This document shows, one piece after another, positions 25,696-33,587 of a DNA stretch of 64,000 nt; position 1 is the first letter of the stretch; each line of letters starts with the position of its first letter. Both the position numbers and the translations under genes were made by a program. The stretch comes from Alkalihalobacillus sp. TS-13 (GTDB taxonomy: Bacteria > Bacillota > Bacilli > Bacillales > Fictibacillaceae): the NCBI RefSeq assembly GCF_019720915.1, contig NZ_JAHKSI010000001.1, positions 2,418,001 to 2,482,000 on the forward strand, read 5' to 3'. The notes beneath the pieces are model-generated. The model saw nothing but the letters and a program-made list of their open reading frames with translations, was not told the DNA's origin and did not search any database.

Positions 25696-25849
25696 GTGCC
25701 AGGCACAAAAAAAATCGTGGATATAGCGCTGTTTTTTTCACGGTGCCTGGTACCGATGCAGAACCCTTACTGCGCTTGAGTTTTCAAAGTGTACCTGGCA
25801 CCGATGCAGAACCCTTGCTGCGTCTGAGTTTTCAAAGTGTACCTGGCAC
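25696..25849. repeat. GTGCCWGGCAC palindrome array, cluster 3
   Basis: Four cores at 25696, 25743, 25791 and 25839 (spacing 47, 48, 48); the last three are GTGCCTGGTAC and GTACCTGGCAC variants. The second and third spacers are near-identical, a 48-bp tandem duplication (25752 and 25800), whereas the first spacer is unrelated but shares GATATAGCG with a spacer of cluster 2. Confidence 0.85.
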
Positions 25850-25857
25850 TGATTCTT

Positions 25858-25989
25858 CTATAGAAGGTAGTACATCAGATATATGAGTAATCCCAGAAAT
25901 GGGATGCCTAATATGAAGCCGTATAACATATAGTTAGCATTCATGATTTTCTTATCACGAGTCGATTTGTCATCTGCCTTTTCAACCAT
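25858..25989 (-). CDS. Small single-pass membrane protein, 43 residues
   Basis: Read directly from the sequence: a charged N-terminus (MVEKADDKSTRDKK) followed by one long hydrophobic helix from about residue 20 to the end, containing GFILGIPFLGLLIYLMYYLL. AAAAAGGAG lies 12 bases before the ATG, a slightly long spacing. It abuts the palindrome array at its 3' end. Not recognised by family; a membrane peptide of unknown role. The pattern of charged start and hydrophobic tail makes chance less likely. Confidence 0.6.
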   Translation of the reverse strand: MVEKADDKSTRDKKIMNANYMLYGFILGIPFLGLLIYLMYYLL

Positions 25990-26169
25990 TGTTCCAGTCA
26001 GCTCCTTTTTACTGTTAGTATGACCGAAACCATCTGATTTTTATTACAGAATTGGAAATACACTAATGAAACTCCTCTGAATATAAATTTTGATTCAATT
26101 TTAACTAAAAATCAGTTTCAAGCGCTCAAAATTGAGGAATCTGTGCTTTTCAGAGGGACAAATCAAAAT

Positions 26170-26282
26170 TATCTACAAATATCAGGAGTGAACTTACAAA
26201 AATTTGAAATTACCTACAAAAACGGAATCCATATCTACAAAAATAAGGAATTAACTACAGAAAACAAAAGTTATCTACAAAA
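26170..26282. repeat. TCTACAAA array, 20-21 bp period (six units)
   Basis: CTACA or TTACA cores at 26173, 26194, 26214, 26235, 26255 and 26275, each followed by an A-run. Bases between cores vary. It lies between the 43-residue membrane protein gene and the yutM terminator. Confidence 0.8.
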
Positions 26283-26419
26283 CAGTGCGGGAGGCAGGAG
26301 GAGAGGACAAGGAAAAACATTCGTCCTAAAACGTCCCAAAAATCATCAACTTCAATCTATCTCTTTGCTCTCCCCCCCAAAATACATCATGCCCCAAGCT
26401 ACTTTTTCCGCTCAATATA

Positions 26420-26452
26420 AAAAAGCTGACACTCTAGTAGTGCCAGCTCGTA
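26420..26452 (-). terminator. Terminator of yutM
   Basis: On the minus strand AGCTGGCACT pairs with AGTGTCAGCT around ACTAG, followed by TTTTTTAT. Confidence 0.9.
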
Positions 26453-26461
26453 AATACTATA

Positions 26462-26815
26462 TCAGCATTCTTCCGGTGTTCCCTTGTTCGTTGCGGTTTT
26501 GAATGATGAACCGCATCCGCATGAAGCGATCGCATTCGGGTTGTCGATTGTGAAACCGCCACCCATCATGTTTTGCTTGTAATCAATTGTCGTGCCTTCC
26601 AAAGCCTTTTTACTATCTGCATCAACAACTACACCTATGCCATGCTGTTCAAATTTCGTATCTGATTCTTGAACTTCACTATCAAATCCCATGCCATATG
26701 AAAGGCCACTGCATCCTCCGCCTTGTATGCCAACACGCAGATTAAGGTTATCTCCTTCTTCAGCAGCCATCATTTGCTTAATTTGATTTACAGCAGCTTC
26801 CGTGATAATAATCAT
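26462..26815 (-). CDS. yutM: HesB/IscA-type iron-sulfur cluster assembly protein, YutM-like
   Basis: 117 residues of the A-type Fe-S carrier family. The three conserved Cys are at Cys35 (GGGCSGLSYGMGF), Cys99 and Cys101 (ASCGCGSSF); an extra Cys is the last residue. It delivers clusters to target proteins. The start giving MIIITEAAV has AAGGAGTG 6 bases upstream; the longer in-frame start 15 codons earlier has none. It is next to a Spo0E-like gene and dapF, with yutI (NifU-type) further along, as in B. subtilis. Confidence 0.92.
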   Translation of the reverse strand: MIIITEAAVNQIKQMMAAEEGDNLNLRVGIQGGGCSGLSYGMGFDSEVQESDTKFEQHGIGVVVDADSKKALEGTTIDYKQNMMGGGFTIDNPNAIASCGCGSSFKTATNKGTPEEC

Positions 26816-26892
26816 CAGGATCACTCCTTTCATATCTCTATACTCTAGTATACAGTTCAACCTTTATAACCTCAACCATCCAGGCTCGTTAT

Positions 26893-27069
26893 TCAGTCTT
26901 CCTTCAACCGGATCAAGTCATTATGCCTGCGATCTATTTCCTGGCTATAATACAATACTTTCGGATGATTCAAACCTAATACACGAGCGGTACGGATCAT
27001 TTCACTGCGCAAGCATTCAATTTGCTCATTATATTTTTTGAACAAAGTCAATTTCGATGTTTTAATCAT
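26893..27069 (-). CDS. Spo0E-like aspartyl-phosphate phosphatase, 58 residues
   Basis: Read directly from the sequence. Two predicted helices joined by a short turn, with SQEID at residues 42-46 matching the Spo0E signature SQELD that removes phosphate from Spo0A. It begins MIKTSKLTLFKKYNEQIECL and the second helix runs to the C-terminus. ATG follows AGGAGTGGTGGCGA. By family it would delay sporulation by draining Spo0A~P. Leu to Ile in the motif is conservative. It lies between yutM and dapF, each apparently transcribed separately. Confidence 0.85.
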   Translation of the reverse strand: MIKTSKLTLFKKYNEQIECLRSEMIRTARVLGLNHPKVLYYSQEIDRRHNDLIRLKED

Positions 27070-27117
27070 TCGCCACCACTCCTATAATACACACTAGATG
27101 AAAGGTATACCTTAAAG

Positions 27118-28017
27118 TTATATCGTACTGTCTTTGTGCTTTTTCAGGTTCTTACCATCATAATAGTACGTTCCTTCACAAATGGTGACGGCCGGCCCTG
27201 TCATCAAGACCTCACCGCTTTCGGTCCATGTTACATATAAATCTCCGCCTGATAAATGGACGACTACTTCTTCATTTCGCTGTGCCATATCATTCATGAC
27301 CGCAGCAACCACCGCTGCACAAGCTCCTGTACCACATGCCTGTGTGACACCAGAGCCTCTTTCCCAAACGCGAAAATGCATTTCCTTTTCATCAACTATT
27401 TCGACAAACTCAACATTAACACCTTCTGGAAAATTTTCCCCTTTTTCTAGGACTGGCCCAACGCTAAGAACTGGTGCAGCGCTGATCTCATCAATAAAAA
27501 AGACAGCATGAGGATTCCCCATTGAAACCCCTGTCATCTCAAGCTGATGACCTTCAACCTCGATCTTTTCCTTTAAAACCACATCATCAGGACTCCCTTG
27601 GCCAATCATTGGAAGATCCGCACGCTTCAATCGCGGTTCGCCCATGTTGATTGTCACTTGGTGAACTTCTCGTCCTTCAGGATGAACCTGTGCTTGTACA
27701 ATTCCGCCAAGGGTTTCGATTGAGAACTCCTCACCTTCGACAAGTTCGTGTTCATAGGCATATTTCGCAACACAGCGTAATCCGTTTCCACAGTTTTTCG
27801 CTTCAGAACCATCATTATTGAAAATTCGCATGAGGACATCTGCTCGCTCAGATGGACCGATCAGGATTAGACCATCGGATCCGATTCCTGTATGCTGGCT
27901 CGAAACAGAAATAGCGATAGAAGAAAGCTGGTCCTCTGGAAGTGATTCTTCAAATAGATTTACATAGATGTAATTATTCCCTAGTCCGTGCATTTTAGTG
28001 AAGTTATACTGGTTCAT
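27118..28017 (-). CDS. dapF: Diaminopimelate epimerase
   Basis: 299 residues. It interconverts LL- and meso-diaminopimelate for lysine and peptidoglycan synthesis, using two Cys as acid and base. Cys76 lies in [11 protein letters not shown] and the second in [12 protein letters not shown]. The N-terminal [14 protein letters not shown] and [10 protein letters not shown] are diagnostic. The two halves are a tandem domain duplication typical of the family. ATG follows GGAGGAAGTAAAAT. It is 15 bases downstream of a small zinc-ribbon-like gene, suggesting one transcript. Confidence 0.96.
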   Translation of the reverse strand: MNQYNFTKMHGLGNNYIYVNLFEESLPEDQLSSIAISVSSQHTGIGSDGLILIGPSERADVLMRIFNNDGSEAKNCGNGLRCVAKYAYEHELVEGEEFSIETLGGIVQAQVHPEGREVHQVTINMGEPRLKRADLPMIGQGSPDDVVLKEKIEVEGHQLEMTGVSMGNPHAVFFIDEISAAPVLSVGPVLEKGENFPEGVNVEFVEIVDEKEMHFRVWERGSGVTQACGTGACAAVVAAVMNDMAQRNEEVVVHLSGGDLYVTWTESGEVLMTGPAVTICEGTYYYDGKNLKKHKDSTI

Positions 28018-28032
28018 ATTTTACTTCCTCCA

Positions 28033-28263
28033 TCATCGCAGTTGTTCTGTCGTCCAAAAATAATCTTCATCTGCCCTTAAAATCGTCATTTTCGAATGAC
28101 AACATGGCATGATCAAATATGTTCGAAAGCCTTCCTTAGCGTTCTGAAGGTCTTCTTCTTTTAAATTCGTCAAAATATTTTCCTTGCCGCAATAAGGACA
28201 TTGCTGGATATAAATATCTTTCATCATACGTTCATACGGCCATGTGTACCTGAAAGAAGACAT
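28033..28263 (-). CDS. Small protein with CPYC and CC motifs
   Basis: 76 residues, not assigned to a family. CPYCGKEN (about 22-29) and PCCHSK (about 53-58) could form a zinc ribbon. The C-terminus is acidic and aromatic (RADEDYFWTTEQLR). AGGGGGAAACGT before the ATG is a strong ribosome site; a second Met at residue 13 would still keep the Cys motifs. It is directly upstream of dapF and likely translated from the same mRNA. Function unknown. Confidence 0.7.
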   Translation of the reverse strand: MSSFRYTWPYERMMKDIYIQQCPYCGKENILTNLKEEDLQNAKEGFRTYLIMPCCHSKMTILRADEDYFWTTEQLR

Positions 28264-28473
28264 ACGTTTCCCCCTGCTTTTCTCTTTGTTTTATTAGTAT
28301 AATCAGCTTTTTGATGAATGACAATGAATAGTTCCTACTGTTAAAGAAAACATCACTTTTTACTATCTCAAACTTTTATTGATACCATTTACTGAGATGG
28401 ATAAATGAATAGGTTCGGAAAATGGGTATATCTTACTGATAACAGGGGTTGAACTTCCAAGTATGTTTGATTA

Positions 28474-28522
28474 AGTCTAAAAATCCGAAAACAAGTCTAA
28501 AACCAGCACGATAATGTCTAAA
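28474..28522. repeat. GTCTAAA (= TTTAGAC) array, 20-21 bp period (three units)
   Basis: GTCTAA cores at 28475, 28495 and 28516. The same core, read on the other strand, makes the six-unit array near 37.3 kb. It lies beyond the terminator of the nucleoside transporter gene, upstream of the small Cys protein. Confidence 0.65.
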
Positions 28523-28549
28523 TCCACAAATCCGCCAACCTACCAAAAT

Positions 28550-28590
28550 GAAAATAGTCCCCCGCACGAAGCGAAGGACTATCCCCTAAA
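28550..28590 (-). terminator. Terminator of the nucleoside transporter gene
   Basis: On the minus strand ATAGTCC pairs with GGACTAT, with TTCGC and GTGCG extending the inner stem, followed by TTTTC. The tail is short. Confidence 0.65.
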
Positions 28591-28600
28591 CATTTTTTTA

Positions 28601-29818
28601 TTAGATCAACATACCGGCGATTGCTGCACTCAACATGTTTGCAAGTGAACCAGCAATGATTGCCTTGATACCAAGTTTCGCGATGTCTGGGCGACGGTTT
28701 GGCGCAATACCACCAAGACCACCAAGTAGAATTGCAAGAGACGATAGGTTCGCAAATCCACAAAGTGCGAAACTGACAACAGCTACCGTTTTATCACTAA
28801 GTTCACCAATTTCAGGTGCGAATGCAGAGTATGCAACAAATTCATTCAATACAAGTTTTTGCCCAATGAAGTTACCTGCACGTATTGCTTCATCCCATGG
28901 TACTCCAACGATAAATGCAAATGGTGCAAATACATAACCAAGAATCAATTCAAGCGAAAGTTGATCATAGTTGAACCATCCACCAATCCAGCCAAGCAAG
29001 CCGTTAACCATTGCGATCAAGGCGATGAATGCAAGTAACATTGCCCCAACGTTCAATGCAAGCTTCAATCCATCGGAAGCTCCGCGAGCTGCAGCATCAA
29101 TGACGTTGACTGCTTCAAGGTCTTTTTCCATCTTGATTTCATCTGTTGTTTCAGAAACCTCTGTTTCAGGCAAAACGATTTTCGCCATGACTAGACCAGC
29201 TGGTGCAGCCATGAAACTTGCAGCTAAAAGATATTCAAGTGGTACACCAAGCAAGCTGTACCCGATCAATACTGAACCAGCAACAGACGCCAGTCCCCCC
29301 ACCATAACCGCAAATAGCTCTGATTGAGTCATTCGTGGCAGGTAAGGACGAACAACCAATGGTGCTTCTGTTTGTCCAACGAAAATGTTCGCTGTTGCAG
29401 AAAGTGACTCTGCTTTACTTGTACCTAATAAGAAGGAAATAGCTCCACCAATTAAACGGATGATCCATTGCATGATTCCAAGATAGTACAATACTGCGAT
29501 TAAAGATGAGAAGAAAATGATGATCGTCAATACTTGGAACGCAAAAATGAAGCCTAAGCCGCTGTCTTCAGCAACGAGTCCTCCAAAAAGAAACTCAATT
29601 CCTTCATTTGCGTTGTTCACAATGTTTTGAACAACCATTGAGACTTTTTGCAATGCTGCTTTACCAGCATTCCATTTCATAACAATAAGTGCGAATCCGA
29701 TTTGGATCGCTAAACCACCTAGTATGGTTCTTAGTCGAATTTTCTTCTTGTTATTCGACACAAGAAACGCAATCAGCAAGATCGCTAAAATACCGCCGAT
29801 CCCCCATGCATATTGCAT
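28601..29818 (-). CDS. yutK: Concentrative nucleoside transporter, YutK/NupC-like
   Basis: 405 residues, CNT family, with about ten membrane helices. Family landmarks are the N-terminal [16 protein letters not shown], the central [14 protein letters not shown], and the C-terminal [21 protein letters not shown], which together shape the ion- and nucleoside-binding site. It imports nucleosides with protons or sodium. ATG follows AGGGGAGTGAAACATT. A CcpA-type operator lies in the leader, so uptake is probably carbon-controlled. The gene occupies the yutK position between dapF and yuzB. Confidence 0.92.
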   Translation of the reverse strand: MQYAWGIGGILAILLIAFLVSNNKKKIRLRTILGGLAIQIGFALIVMKWNAGKAALQKVSMVVQNIVNNANEGIEFLFGGLVAEDSGLGFIFAFQVLTIIIFFSSLIAVLYYLGIMQWIIRLIGGAISFLLGTSKAESLSATANIFVGQTEAPLVVRPYLPRMTQSELFAVMVGGLASVAGSVLIGYSLLGVPLEYLLAASFMAAPAGLVMAKIVLPETEVSETTDEIKMEKDLEAVNVIDAAARGASDGLKLALNVGAMLLAFIALIAMVNGLLGWIGGWFNYDQLSLELILGYVFAPFAFIVGVPWDEAIRAGNFIGQKLVLNEFVAYSAFAPEIGELSDKTVAVVSFALCGFANLSSLAILLGGLGGIAPNRRPDIAKLGIKAIIAGSLANMLSAAIAGMLI

Positions 29819-29850
29819 AATGTTTCACTCCCCTAATGTATTGTAAAAAT

Positions 29851-29866
29851 CCGAAAACGCTTTCTT
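29851..29866 (-). promoter_or_regulatory. Probable cre site (CcpA) upstream of yutK
   Basis: On the minus strand AGAAAGCGTTTTCG, close to the consensus TGAAAGCGTTTTCA. It lies about 35 bases upstream of the start codon, downstream of any likely promoter, a position typical of roadblock repression. Confidence 0.6.
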
Positions 29867-30090
29867 TTTGCGTCAAGGTATGTTGTCTGACCTCTAACGT
29901 TTCAACATTAATAATGTAACAGAATTCGACAAAATTACAAGGGTTAATTTTATTTTCAGAATTGTTCCACGTACTCCAAAATTTTCATAGACCTTCTTTT
30001 TTATGTATATTCCCCCTCTTGTCCATAACTATCCATACTATTTCGTAAAACTTCTCTTCTTTAGTCTTGCTATAATACTTATAAAAGATA

Positions 30091-30505
30091 GGTTTTGACT
30101 TTAAGGGGAATTCGCGACACTCTGCGGGAAAAGTGAGCCAGGCGGGACCCTGCACTCTTTTACAGGTTTCTTATATCAACACAAATAAATGAAATCATTT
30201 TCGTGTCCGCGCTGAGAATTCTAAGAAGCTTTCCTTATCCTGAAGTGAGGAGGCTTGCGGAAGTGGGTTAATGCAGGGAAGTGATGTCTAGCTCAGCGAC
30301 CAGTCATTTGGATCACTTCAAACTTCCTGCGGCGGTCGACACATTGATTGATATCTTTATGAGTGAGCCCACGCAGAACCAATTCTTTGTTTGGTTCGAG
30401 CCTCCTCGTCGGCTTTCCAGTAATCTACGTGACTAAATTGGGGCGCTTCCACTTTTCGTTTGCCCGCGGAAAAGGAGTGAATTTCCCATTTTGTTAAAAG
30501 GGTTA
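30091..30505 (+). repeat. Large structured intergenic repeat, degenerate copy with inverted inner module
   Basis: It has the 5' hairpin region (CTGCGGGAAAAGTGAGCC), a shortened middle, and the whole 3' third (GAGGCTTGCGGAAGTGGGTT, GATGTCTAGCTCAGCGACC, GGTTCGAGCCTCCTCGTC). The ends are eroded (GGTTTTGACT, then TTTTGTTAAAAGGGTT). The 70-bp inner module at about 30176-30236 is in the opposite orientation compared with the copies at 22.7 and 33.3 kb. Confidence 0.8.
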
Positions 30506-30516
30506 GAACCATAAAG

Positions 30517-30556
30517 AAAAGACCTCTTCAAATGAGAAGAGATCTTTTCCGGTTTA
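30517..30556 (-). terminator. Terminator of yuzB
   Basis: AAGACCTCTTC and GAGAAGAGATCTT form a stem around AAAT, with a T-run in the minus direction. Confidence 0.85.
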
Positions 30557-30568
30557 TCTATACGATCC

Positions 30569-30805
30569 TTAGAACATTGGGTTTTCTTCTAAATATTGAT
30601 AAACGTTGTCGACAAGTTCCTCAGGTGTTTCACCAGGAACATATTCACCGTTCACTAAAGCGTACGGTGATCGAAAGCATTGTCCACAGTTTCCGAGACA
30701 ACCATATTCAATTACATCGAGGTTCGGATCACGTTCAAGAATTTCTCTTGCTTGTTGGGATCCATTAGCCAAATTGCTTACGCAGAATTCGATGATTGGT
30801 CTCAT
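30569..30805 (-). CDS. yuzB: YuzB family protein (DUF1450)
   Basis: 78 residues. The pattern FCVSNL, then [20 protein letters not shown] and [15 protein letters not shown] resembles a thioredoxin-like [2Fe-2S] ferredoxin core, with Cys10, Cys36, Cys40 and Cys43. Function is unknown, but the four Cys suggest metal or cluster binding. ATG of MRPIIEF has AAAGGTGG 6 bases upstream; the TTG two codons earlier is too close. It is divergent from the TetR-YutJ gene. Position and length match B. subtilis YuzB. Confidence 0.88.
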   Translation of the reverse strand: MRPIIEFCVSNLANGSQQAREILERDPNLDVIEYGCLGNCGQCFRSPYALVNGEYVPGETPEELVDNVYQYLEENPMF

Positions 30806-30898
30806 TTTCAACCACCTTTCTTTCCATTCTTATCCTACATCCTTACACTGTTTTCCGTCAACATACCTGACTTAACAACATTATTTTACATATGATTA

Positions 30899-30927
30899 TT
30901 GTAGATTTATCACAATTTCGTTATACT
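30899..30927 (+). promoter_or_regulatory. Promoter of the TetR-YutJ gene
   Basis: TTGTAG and TATACT, 17 bp apart. It lies inside the region that the longest possible reading frame would translate, which argues for a start near 31000. Confidence 0.6.
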
Positions 30928-30931
30928 ACAG

Positions 30932-30945
30932 ATGACCACGGTCAT
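30932..30945 (+). promoter_or_regulatory. Palindromic candidate operator for the TetR domain
   Basis: ATGACC-AC-GGTCAT, with perfect 6-bp arms, starts five bases after the -10 box. A second inverted repeat, AACTGA and TCAGTT (30956-30978), follows. Position at the transcription start suggests autorepression by the encoded TetR-type domain. Confidence 0.5.
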
Positions 30946-30999
30946 TTATTGATAGAACTGAGAAAAAACACTTCAGTTTTTTCAATGTGTAAAAAGGAG

Positions 31000-32649
31000 A
31001 TGCAGCTTGAAGTGAACCGTCACAAAAAACGAACTTTCACTGAAGAAAATATCGTCAAAGCTGCGTTGGAACTTTTCTATGAAAAAGGATATGCTCATAC
31101 AAGCGTCAAGGAAATAACCGAAAGAGCAAACATTGCAAAAGGTACTTTTTTCAATTATTTCCCTTCAAAAGAGGATTTAATGCAGCATTTTGCCGAAGAA
31201 CGCTTACACACACTGAGTATTTTCTTAGGAAAAGGGTATATTCTTTCACAACCCTTCCAAAAGCAAATGGAAGTATTGGTCCGTCATCTTTTAACGTACT
31301 ACGATCTTGATTCGGATTTTACGAGGGATCTCTGGGCGACAGTCATTACCAATGAAAGCCCTTTGATCAAGTATTGGATGACGATTTTAAATAGAGGAAG
31401 CATAAGAGGTGAGTTGAGTTCACAAATCGATTTGACTACTTGTGCTCATGTTTGCAATAGCCATTTCCATTATGTTTTGTCGACATCACACACCGACGAC
31501 ACGAAGGATGCTTTGATTCATCGGGTCATGACATTATTGGAAGTCAGCATACAAGGATTTTACGAAAAAAGGGGAAATGACAGAATGAAAAAGCTTGTCA
31601 TCTTAGGTGCTGGATATGGTGGTATGAAGATAATCCACGGATTACTTGATTCCGATCTTCCAGAAGACATACAAATTACCTTGGTGGATCGTCTACCATA
31701 TCATTGTCTAAAAACGGAATATTACGCGCTTGCTGCCGGTACCGTTTCCGATCATCACATACGAGTGAGCTTCCCAGAGGATTCACGCGTCATCGTCAAA
31801 TATGGAGAGGTTGAAGACATCGACCTGGACAATAAGAAAATCAATTTCGAGAATGACGAACCTCTAGAATATGATGATTTGATCATCGGTCTGGGCTGCG
31901 AAGACAAGTATCACGGGGTCCCAGGTGCACCTGAGCATACGTTAAGCATCCAGACCATTGATAAATCACGTGAAACTTATCAGAAGTTGAATAACCTGCC
32001 GCCAAAGGCTATTGTCGGTATCGTAGGTGCTGGTTTGAGCGGAGTGGAACTGGCAAGTGAACTCCGTGAAAGCCGCCCTGATTTATCGATCAAGTTATTC
32101 GACCGCGGTGAAACGATTCTTTCCGCTTTTCCGAAGCGACTAAGTAATTATGTACAAAAGTGGTTTATCGATCATGGCGTCGAGGTCGTCAACAAATCCA
32201 ATATTACACGTGTTGAGCCGAACATGCTGTATAACAACGATGAAGTGATTCCTTGTGACGCGATTGTTTGGACTGCAGGGATCCAGCCGAACCGGGTTGT
32301 ACGGGAACTGGATGTTGAAAAAGACGAGTCTGGACGCATAGTCTTATCCCCTCATCACCATCTCCCAGACGACCCCCATGTTTTTGTCGTAGGTGATTGC
32401 GCAAGCCTCCCTCATGCACCAAGTGCTCAGCTTGCTGAAGGACAAGGAGATCAAATCGTTGAGGTGCTGTTGAAACTTTGGAAGGATGAACCGCTTGAGG
32501 ATCTCCCTAAAATCAAGTTGAAAGGTGTTCTCGGTTCACTTGGGAAAAAGCACGGTTTCGGCATGATGAAAGGAACCGCCCTTACCGGCCGAGTTCCACG
32601 ACTTCTGAAATCCGGAATCCTATGGATGTACAAATATCACACGAACTAA
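31000..32649 (+). CDS. yutJ: TetR-type regulator continuous with YutJ-like NADH dehydrogenase
   Basis: One uninterrupted frame of about 549 residues. The first 195 are a TetR regulator: the DNA-binding helices read TFTEENIVKAALELFYEKGY and AHTSVKEITERANIAKGTFF, with a ligand domain to about residue 190. From Met196 (31585) follows a complete 354-residue YutJ-type FAD/NADH oxidoreductase ([48 protein letters not shown]). GGGGAAATGACAGA precedes that Met, so an independent YutJ start may also be used. For the N-terminus, ATG 31000 abuts AAGGAG while GTG 31012 is better spaced. It is divergent from yuzB, as yutJ is in B. subtilis, where YutJ is separate. Confidence 0.82.
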   Translation: MQLEVNRHKKRTFTEENIVKAALELFYEKGYAHTSVKEITERANIAKGTFFNYFPSKEDLMQHFAEERLHTLSIFLGKGYILSQPFQKQMEVLVRHLLTYYDLDSDFTRDLWATVITNESPLIKYWMTILNRGSIRGELSSQIDLTTCAHVCNSHFHYVLSTSHTDDTKDALIHRVMTLLEVSIQGFYEKRGNDRMKKLVILGAGYGGMKIIHGLLDSDLPEDIQITLVDRLPYHCLKTEYYALAAGTVSDHHIRVSFPEDSRVIVKYGEVEDIDLDNKKINFENDEPLEYDDLIIGLGCEDKYHGVPGAPEHTLSIQTIDKSRETYQKLNNLPPKAIVGIVGAGLSGVELASELRESRPDLSIKLFDRGETILSAFPKRLSNYVQKWFIDHGVEVVNKSNITRVEPNMLYNNDEVIPCDAIVWTAGIQPNRVVRELDVEKDESGRIVLSPHHHLPDDPHVFVVGDCASLPHAPSAQLAEGQGDQIVEVLLKLWKDEPLEDLPKIKLKGVLGSLGKKHGFGMMKGTALTGRVPRLLKSGILWMYKYHTN

Positions 32650-32659
32650 AGCTTCAATT

Positions 32660-32704
32660 GGGGCTGTCCCATAAGTGCCTGCCACTTTCATAAGGGACAG
32701 CTTC
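32660..32704 (+). repeat. GGGGCTGTCC hairpin element, short copy 3 (terminator)
   Basis: GGGGCTGTCCCATAAGTG pairs with CACTTTCATAAGGGACAGC, followed by TTCTCTTTT. Only the outer arms of the longer element remain, so it looks like a minimal derivative now serving as the terminator of the TetR-YutJ gene. Confidence 0.8.
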
Positions 32705-32933
32705 TCTTTTATTCACACTTTTTGACAAGGAAATTTTTCATATTGATTATTATTTAGGTTCAGGTAATTGAGAAAAGTAATAGCAACATTCAGATTAAGC
32801 TAAAAACCTTCCTACGTCTTATTTCATACGCTTTTATTATGTGATAAGATAAATAATAGAGGTAAACAGCTTTTTACAATAGCATTTTTTCATAAAAATG
32901 ATTATAATAAAGAATAAGAAAGGGGTAGATATT

Positions 32934-33155
32934 ATGCGTGAACAAGTCGAAGAGGTACTTGATAAATTACGACCTTTCCTGCTTCGTGATGGTGGGGACG
33001 TTGAGCTAGTAGATATCGAAGACGGGATTGTAAAGGTTCGATTGATGGGAGCATGCGGAAGCTGCCCAAGTTCAACGATTACATTGAAAGCAGGTATCGA
33101 GCGTGCATTGCTTGAAGAAGTACCTGGGGTAACGGAATTAGAACAAGTATTTTAA
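32934..33155 (+). CDS. yutI: NifU C-terminal domain Fe-S protein, YutI-like
   Basis: 73 residues comprising only the Nfu domain. The CxxC is Cys41-Gly-Ser-Cys44 in [15 protein letters not shown], which binds and passes on a cluster as a dimer. It opens [20 protein letters not shown], the family signature. The ATG has AAAGGGG 9 bases upstream; an earlier ATG 12 codons before lacks a site. It has its own terminator. With YutM and YuzB nearby it fits a cluster-maturation neighbourhood, although each gene is separately arranged. Confidence 0.93.
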   Translation: MREQVEEVLDKLRPFLLRDGGDVELVDIEDGIVKVRLMGACGSCPSSTITLKAGIERALLEEVPGVTELEQVF

Positions 33156-33212
33156 AAATGTGACGAAGCTGGACTTTTTGTCGCCATGCTGAGCAATCGT
33201 GTTATAAATTGG

Positions 33213-33245
33213 AAGAGCGGACCATCGAGATCCGCTCTTTTTTCT
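33213..33245 (+). terminator. Terminator of yutI
   Basis: AAGAGCGGA pairs with TCCGCTCTT around CCATCGAGA, followed by TTTTTCT. Confidence 0.9.
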
Positions 33246-33295
33246 ATTGACTATTTTCTAAAAGTTTGTTGCAAATGAACGATAATAATTTGATA

Positions 33296-33562
33296 GTCGA
33301 AGCCAGCATAAGGTAAGCTTCTAAGAATTCTTATCGCAGATACGAAAATAATATCATTTTTGTGTTCAGATCCTGCAAGTGAGGAGGCTTGCGGATGTGG
33401 GTTAATGCAGGGAAGTGTTGTCTAGCTCAGCGACCAGTCATTTGGATTACTTCAAACTTTCTGCGGCGGCCTCCTCGTCAGTTTTTCCAGTGACCTAAGT
33501 GACTCATCGGGGCGCTTCCGCTTTTCGTCCACGAAAGCGAATATATTTCCAAGTAGTTACAA
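33296..33562 (+). repeat. Large structured intergenic repeat, 5'-truncated copy
   Basis: It starts within the repeat at GTCGAAGCCAGCATAAGG and contains the inner module in the same orientation as the 22.7-kb copy. The 3' third follows, with an internal deletion between TTTCTGCGGCGG and CCTCCTCGTCAG. The 3' end is eroded. It lies between yutI and the dehydrogenase gene. Confidence 0.8.
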
Positions 33563-33587
33563 GAGAATCTATACTAAAAGACCCTTT

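Noticed and set aside
26143-26502. 119-codon + strand frame through the TCTACAAA array
   Set aside because: It translates the array and the yutM terminator, giving repeated YKN/YLQ stretches; no good ribosome site.
30892-31000. N-terminal extension of the TetR-YutJ protein from the first ATG
   Set aside because: The -35/-10 promoter and operator lie inside this stretch and it has no similarity to TetR N-termini, so translation probably begins near 31000-31012.
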